Of a DNA stretch of 9,698 nt, positions 6,427 through 9,698 are shown one piece after another (positions within the stretch are counted from its first letter, which is position 1; each line of letters starts with the position of its first letter). The notes under the pieces were generated by a model that worked only from the letters and a program-made list of their open reading frames with translations, made no database searches and had not been told where the DNA came from. The stretch comes from Clostridium sp. CAG:253 (GTDB lineage: Bacteria > Bacillota > Clostridia > Lachnospirales > Lachnospiraceae), in NCBI GenBank assembly GCA_000436755.1, contig FR887343.1, forward strand, positions 29,091 to 38,788, given 5' to 3'. Both the position numbers and the translations under genes were made by a program.

Positions 6427-8283
6427 CTAATTTACATCCTGTAAAAACTTATCTTCAAACTTTTCAACAGACAAGGGTTTAGAAAAATAATATCCCTGAA
6501 ACATCCCACAGCCATGTTTTATAAGTGTATCAACTTCCTCTTTTGTCTCCACACCCTCTATTATCAAACCTTTTCCCAAATTCTTTGTTAAAAGAGCTGT
6601 CGCATCAAGAACAGCAACATTCTTTTCATCATGTATATTTTCTTTAATAAATTTAATATCAAATTTAACATTATCAACATTCATACTCTTTAAAATATTT
6701 AAAGATGAATAACCGCTTCCGAAATCGTCCATCTCAATCTTAAAACCAAATTTACTGAGTGATGATAACACATTTAATTTTCCTTCAACTTCTGTCACAA
6801 GCACATTCTCTTTAATCTCAAGTCGAAGATTGTCTGGATTTACATCATATTCTTTAATGAAACCGGTCAACATTTTATACACATCAAGATAAAAGAAATC
6901 CTTTGCTGAAATATTTATCGACAGGTATAAATCTTCTCTCCCCTTTTCTTTCCATTTTTTAAGCTGAATCACTGCCTGTTCCCATACCCATCCGTCAAGA
7001 CGATATATCAGACCTCTCTTCTCAAAAACTCTTATAAAATCCCCAGGCATAATCATTCCCTTTTCAGGATGTTCCCATCTGACAAGTGCTTCTGCACCTT
7101 TTACCGTCCCATCACCTGAAACACGAGGCTGTAACTTTATCTTAAACTGTCCCTGTTCAATTGCTGTCTCAAAATCATTCACCAGCCCCTTTTCATAATT
7201 TACCTCATCAAGAATATCATCGTCAAAATAAGCAACATTGCAGTCATTGCTTTCTTTTATACCGTCAATAGCTATATACGCCTTATCACACATATCAGAA
7301 ACCGGTTCATCTATATCTGTTATTTCATATATACCTATATTTATATATACTCCAAACAGTTTATTATGGTATTTTTTTCCAATTTCAGTATTCTTTTTGA
7401 TAAAATTATCCATATCAAATAACTCTTTTGGAACACACATTGCAAATCTGTCTCCTATAAGACGTCCATATACATAATCCGCCCTGATTTTTTCTTTTAA
7501 TATGTCTGCCTGCTGTTTCAAGACTTCGTCACCCATCTCAATTCCAAACAGATCATTTATCATTTGGAAATTATTTATTCTGGTACAAATTATCAGTCGT
7601 TTTACCTCCGGATTTATATGAATAATTTCACTTACCTTGTCAAAAAACTTTTCTCTTGTATAAATTCCTGTAAGATTGTCATGATTTGCACGATAAACTG
7701 CACTCCTGTATTTTTCTATTTCATTTGTTCTGTCACTCATGCAGAAATAATATCCTATAAGACGACTGTTTTCATCAAGAATCTTTTTAAATTCTGCTTT
7801 TATGTAGATTTCTTCGTCTTTATACAAATGTCCCTCAGTCCACGTTGAGGCACTCTCACCCTCTATATGTCTGCGTTCAAGCCATATAGGAAGATATTTT
7901 TCAAATATTTTTATATCATCACCTGTCTCAAACAAATCTCTCGCCAGTTCATTTGCATAAATACATTTTCCCTGAAAATCAAAACATATTATGCCACTGT
8001 TCATATCATCTACTACCAGTGAAAGTGTTTTTTCTACAAGTCCATTAGGCATAAAACTTACCGCACAATAACTTATAAACACCGCCGCAATCATATAAAA
8101 TGGTATTGATATGTCAAATGACAAATCAGTACATACAAATATTGCATTTAAAAAAATCACAGTCAGAAATGTACTTAAAACAATACTGTACTTTTTCCTG
8201 TAAAACTCCGGAACTGTCATAATTTTCCTGACCATAACCGCCATAATAGCTATAACAATTATATATGAAAATCCTAAATGCAT
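6427..8283 (-). CDS. c-di-GMP phosphodiesterase with PAS, degenerate GGDEF and intact EAL (3' part of a split 7TM protein)
   Basis: As read from the ATG at 8283 this gives 618 residues: three membrane segments (about 4-20, 32-50, 58-78), a PAS-like segment (about 88-190), a GGDEF domain (about 195-355) and an EAL domain (about 365-615). The GGDEF signature is IGDRF (276-280) and no clear RxxD inhibitory site precedes it, so cyclase activity is unlikely. The EAL domain keeps Q385, E398 (EALVRW), N457, E489, D519/D520 (DDFGSGYSSL), K540, E576 (EGVET) and Q596 (QGYYFSKPL), so it probably hydrolyses c-di-GMP to pGpG. The ATG at 8283 has no good ribosome binding site. The frame is open without stops back to 8352 and adds residues that fit a membrane loop joined to the ORF at 8349-8711. 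That makes this the distal part of a roughly 761-residue protein. The histidine kinase gene follows 30 bases downstream. Confidence 0.88.
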   Translation of the reverse strand: MHLGFSYIIVIAIMAVMVRKIMTVPEFYRKKYSIVLSTFLTVIFLNAIFVCTDLSFDISIPFYMIAAVFISYCAVSFMPNGLVEKTLSLVVDDMNSGIICFDFQGKCIYANELARDLFETGDDIKIFEKYLPIWLERRHIEGESASTWTEGHLYKDEEIYIKAEFKKILDENSRLIGYYFCMSDRTNEIEKYRSAVYRANHDNLTGIYTREKFFDKVSEIIHINPEVKRLIICTRINNFQMINDLFGIEMGDEVLKQQADILKEKIRADYVYGRLIGDRFAMCVPKELFDMDNFIKKNTEIGKKYHNKLFGVYINIGIYEITDIDEPVSDMCDKAYIAIDGIKESNDCNVAYFDDDILDEVNYEKGLVNDFETAIEQGQFKIKLQPRVSGDGTVKGAEALVRWEHPEKGMIMPGDFIRVFEKRGLIYRLDGWVWEQAVIQLKKWKEKGREDLYLSINISAKDFFYLDVYKMLTGFIKEYDVNPDNLRLEIKENVLVTEVEGKLNVLSSLSKFGFKIEMDDFGSGYSSLNILKSMNVDNVKFDIKFIKENIHDEKNVAVLDATALLTKNLGKGLIIEGVETKEEVDTLIKHGCGMFQGYYFSKPLSVEKFEDKFLQDVN

Positions 8284-8344
8284 ATAAAAAACAACACCAA
8301 AATCAGCTATACTGTTAAAATCACTTTGAAAAAAATATTTTTTT

Positions 8345-8358
8345 TCTACTAAAAAACA
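8345..8358 (-). other. Frame break splitting one 7TM-PAS-GGDEF-EAL gene
   Basis: The minus strand reads TGTTTTTTAGTAGA here: six T, then two tandem stop codons in the frame of the upstream ORF. One extra T, or a -1 slip on TTT, joins the upstream frame to the downstream one. The joined reading runs NVF then LVEKKYFFQSDFNSIADF, and continues without a stop into FYMHLGFSYIIV. The joined gene would span 8711-6427 and encode about 761 residues with a complete seven-helix N-terminus. Causes that fit are a homopolymer sequencing error, a real inactivating or phase-variable indel, or programmed slippage. The sequence alone cannot separate them. Confidence 0.7.
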
Positions 8359-8711
8359 TTATGAAAAGGAATATTTAAAAGCAATAATGCATTATCTATC
8401 GCAGCAATAATATACAATATTCCTTTTATTCTTTTATTTAAAAAAGAATATTCGGTATAAATTCCCGTAAAATCAAACAGACCAATTAAAACCCAATCTA
8501 TTGAACAACAATATATTGTTGCAAAAATATATGCAATCATATTATTATCAGAAAATCCAAACACTAAATAACTGATAACTGTCACAAGAGCTATGAATAA
8601 TAACCTTGATATTGATTCTGCTACTTTTGTACCTGATTTTCTGCATTTGTATATGCAGTATAATATCCCAATAATTACTACACATACAACTGATATAAGG
8701 ATATTTATCAT
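8349..8711 (-). CDS. N-terminal membrane part of the split 7TM-GGDEF-EAL protein
   Basis: This ORF of 120 residues has four hydrophobic segments at about 3-20, 36-53, 58-80 and 97-113, and no soluble domain. Its pattern (ISRLLFIALVTVISYL, then a CSIDWVLIGLFDF helix, then IDNALLLLNIPFHNVF) is what I expect for the first half of the seven-helix sensor found ahead of GGDEF/EAL domains in Lachnospiraceae. The next ORF starts with the second half. It begins at an ATG with GGAGAG five bases upstream (8717-8722), a far better initiation signal than that of the following ORF, and ends at two tandem TAG codons after six T. I read it as the 5' part of one gene interrupted by a frame break. Whether the fragment is made as a separate protein is unknown. 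Confidence 0.7.
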   Translation of the reverse strand: MINILISVVCVVIIGILYCIYKCRKSGTKVAESISRLLFIALVTVISYLVFGFSDNNMIAYIFATIYCCSIDWVLIGLFDFTGIYTEYSFLNKRIKGILYIIAAIDNALLLLNIPFHNVF

Positions 8712-8742
8712 CGTATCTCTCCAAAACAGACTGTATTATCAT

Positions 8743-8775
8743 AAAAAGACAAGACTAAAATAATCTTGCCTTTTT
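8743..8775 (-). terminator. Rho-independent terminator, potentially bidirectional
   Basis: The arms AAAAAGGCAAGA and TCTTGTCTTTTT on the minus strand pair over 12 positions with one G-U, around a nine-base loop. The descending arm ends in five T. It lies 24 bases after the stop of the lysine-rich protein gene and separates it from the c-di-GMP block. The A-tract on the other side gives the plus strand the same form, but no plus-strand gene is present to use it. Confidence 0.8.
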
Positions 8776-8799
8776 ACAACACCTGAAATTTATTTTTAT

Positions 8800-9384
8800 T
8801 TAAAAATTAAACAAATCAACCTTTCCGGCATAGCGATCATTTATAACAAAATATGCAGCTCTGTCTTCCGGTTTTAAATAAAGTTTTAATGACTTAATAT
8901 TTCCGGCTCTGTGTCCCTCTGACACATACTGTTCTTTAATCTTTTCTATGATAGCACTCTGTTCAACTTCTTCTCCGTGATACTGTACATATACCTCAGG
9001 TGTAAGCTGCTCTTTCTGTTTGTTTTTGCTTCCCGGCTTTCTTCCCCTCTTCTTTGGTGCAGATTGTGCACTTTCTTTCTTTGTGTTAGCAGAGACTACC
9101 TTTGTATCTGCCTTTACTGCTTCCTCTTTTGTTGCTTCAGGCTCTTTGACAGCTTCCTTTTTTTCAATCGGTTTCTTTGCCACTTTTTTAGATTCTGTTT
9201 TTTCTGTCTCTTTAGAAATCACTTTCTCTGTTTCTTTTTTAACTTCATTTTTAATTTCATTTGCCGTTGTAACATTTTCATCTTTTTCTGTTACGTTTTC
9301 CTTTGTGACAGGTGCAGTCTTTACTGCTTCTGCTTTCTTTGTTGTAGTTGTATTCTTTTTTGATGAATTTGTGCTTCTTGCCAT
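8800..9384 (-). CDS. Lysine-rich protein with AT-hook-like motif and DUF6465-like C-terminus
   Basis: This is a protein of 194 residues in three parts. Residues 1-108 are low-complexity and disordered-looking, dominated by Lys, Glu, Thr, Ala and Val, without a signal peptide or membrane segment. Residues 110-123 (PKKRGRKPGSKNKQ) resemble an AT-hook, which binds the minor groove of AT-rich DNA. Residues 128-194 form a compact domain (VYVQYHGEEVEQSAI to AAYFVINDRYAGKVDLF). From memory it resembles DUF6465, a family common in Lachnospiraceae and without known function. The start at 9384 has GGAGGG four bases upstream; a longer in-frame reading from 9471 would begin upstream of the promoter and is rejected. 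The gene has its own promoter and terminator, so it appears monocistronic. A role as a nucleoid-associated or other nucleic-acid-binding protein is inference from composition and the hook motif. Confidence 0.85.
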   Translation of the reverse strand: MARSTNSSKKNTTTTKKAEAVKTAPVTKENVTEKDENVTTANEIKNEVKKETEKVISKETEKTESKKVAKKPIEKKEAVKEPEATKEEAVKADTKVVSANTKKESAQSAPKKRGRKPGSKNKQKEQLTPEVYVQYHGEEVEQSAIIEKIKEQYVSEGHRAGNIKSLKLYLKPEDRAAYFVINDRYAGKVDLFNF

Positions 9385-9388
9385 GACA

Positions 9389-9394
9389 CCCTCC
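9389..9394 (-). promoter_or_regulatory. Ribosome binding site deciding the start at 9384
   Basis: GGAGGG on the minus strand lies four bases before the ATG at 9384. It is downstream of the promoter at 9431-9459, whereas the in-frame ATG at 9471 lies upstream of that promoter. Confidence 0.8.
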
Positions 9395-9430
9395 AAAAAT
9401 CTATTTACTATATGTATATTAAACATATTT

Positions 9431-9459
9431 AGTATATTACTTATGCCCGATATTTGCAA
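9431..9459 (-). promoter_or_regulatory. Sigma-A-like promoter of the lysine-rich protein gene
   Basis: On the minus strand TTGCAA (9459-9454, 4 of 6) and TATACT (9436-9431, 5 of 6) are separated by exactly 17 bases. Transcription would begin near 9424, giving a leader of about 40 bases before the ATG at 9384. The promoter lies between the stop codon of the transporter gene and the ribosome binding site, where one is expected. Confidence 0.7.
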
Positions 9460-9477
9460 GAGATTACGCATGATTTT

Positions 9478-9698
9478 TTATTTTTCCTTAAAGCTGTCCC
9501 TATTTACAAACCATATTCCGGCAGCTACCAATATGATTGATACCGTATATTTAAAATAAAATTTCTCCCCAGTCAGAATACACGATGTGAGTGTTCCGAA
9601 AACCGGAATAAGTGCATTGAATATTGCAATCTGCCCCACAGGATTGTATGACAAAAGCTGATTATACAAAACAAAACCTATTACAGAAATACATACAA
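9478..9698 (-). CDS. EamA/DMT-family transporter, C-terminal fragment (cut by window edge)
   Basis: The frame is open from the right edge of the window to a TAA at 9478, giving about 73 residues that correspond to the last part of a drug/metabolite transporter. The helix pair around NPVGQIAIFNALIPVFGTL and CILTGEKF, followed by the final helix YTVSIILVAAGIWFVN and a short charged tail, matches the end of the second EamA repeat, where a P-V-F helix precedes a conserved GE. Full-length members have ten helices and about 290-300 residues. An apparent TTG start at 9669 is internal; the coding sequence continues past the window. The substrate cannot be told. No clear terminator follows, but the next gene has its own promoter. 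Confidence 0.85.
   Translation of the reverse strand, partial: VCISVIGFVLYNQLLSYNPVGQIAIFNALIPVFGTLTSCILTGEKFYFKYTVSIILVAAGIWFVNRDSFKEK

Noticed and set aside
8331..8346. A/T palindrome (A7-T-A-T7 type) just after the first part of the split gene, as a terminator
   Set aside because: It has no G-C pairs and no separate U-tract, and it is part of the open frame that joins the two halves, so termination there is unlikely.
8548..8742. Minus-strand open frame of 64 codons overlapping the 7TM fragment
   Set aside because: It lies in another frame over the ORF at 8349-8711, which has the ribosome binding site and the membrane pattern; it has no family features.
8712..8760. Possible -10 (TATGAT or GATAAT) ahead of the 7TM fragment
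   Set aside because: No acceptable -35 lies at 16-18 bases, and the region overlaps the terminator stem, so I could not support a promoter.
8977..9363. Plus-strand open frame of 128 codons rich in Cys and Phe
   Set aside because: Antisense shadow of the same lysine-rich gene; the composition comes from complementing Lys and Glu codons.
9020..9559. Plus-strand open frame of 179 codons
   Set aside because: It is the antisense of the lysine-rich low-complexity gene, giving Phe/Ser/Val-rich nonsense, and it runs over that gene's promoter. The minus-strand gene has a ribosome binding site, promoter and terminator.

Overview
The window looks like a chromosomal piece from a low-GC Firmicute, most probably a member of the Lachnospiraceae. 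The reasons are strongly AT-rich DNA with AT-biased codons, clear GGAGG-type ribosome binding sites, a CdaA-type diadenylate cyclase, a seven-helix GGDEF/EAL protein typical of that family of clostridia, and a small lysine-rich protein with a C-terminal domain resembling DUF6465. All supported genes lie on the minus strand, so transcription runs from high to low coordinates. No RNA gene, CRISPR array, insertion sequence or origin is visible, and no gene-free stretch exceeds 300 bases.

In order of transcription: (1) 9698-9478, the C-terminal end of an EamA/DMT-type transporter, cut by the window edge. (2) A good sigma-A-like promoter at 9431-9459, then a lysine-rich protein with an AT-hook-like patch (9384-8800), closed by a hairpin terminator at 8743-8775. 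(3) A c-di-GMP signalling block. A 120-codon ORF (8711-8349) and the following 618-codon ORF (8283-6427) read as two parts of one 7TM-PAS-GGDEF-EAL protein, separated by a -1 frame difference at a run of six T. Its GGDEF motif is degenerate and its EAL site looks intact, so a phosphodiesterase is the likely activity. Thirty bases later comes a 7TM hybrid histidine kinase with a C-terminal receiver (6396-4198). (4) A three-domain Xaa-Pro aminopeptidase (4154-2358), with a possible promoter of its own inside the end of the kinase gene. (5) Two membrane proteins with overlapping genes (2293-1868 and 1890-799), followed by cdaA (742-1, cut by the left edge).

Two cyclic-dinucleotide systems therefore sit close together: c-di-GMP turnover next to a phosphorelay kinase, and c-di-AMP synthesis behind two uncharacterised membrane proteins. 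Nothing in the sequence shows that the two are linked in function.

The most notable points are the split c-di-GMP phosphodiesterase with the break in a homopolymer, the uncharacterised membrane-protein pair ahead of cdaA, the AT-hook-like lysine-rich protein, and an 18-bp perfect inverted repeat inside the aminopeptidase gene. I do not see a clearly new defence or mobile system here.
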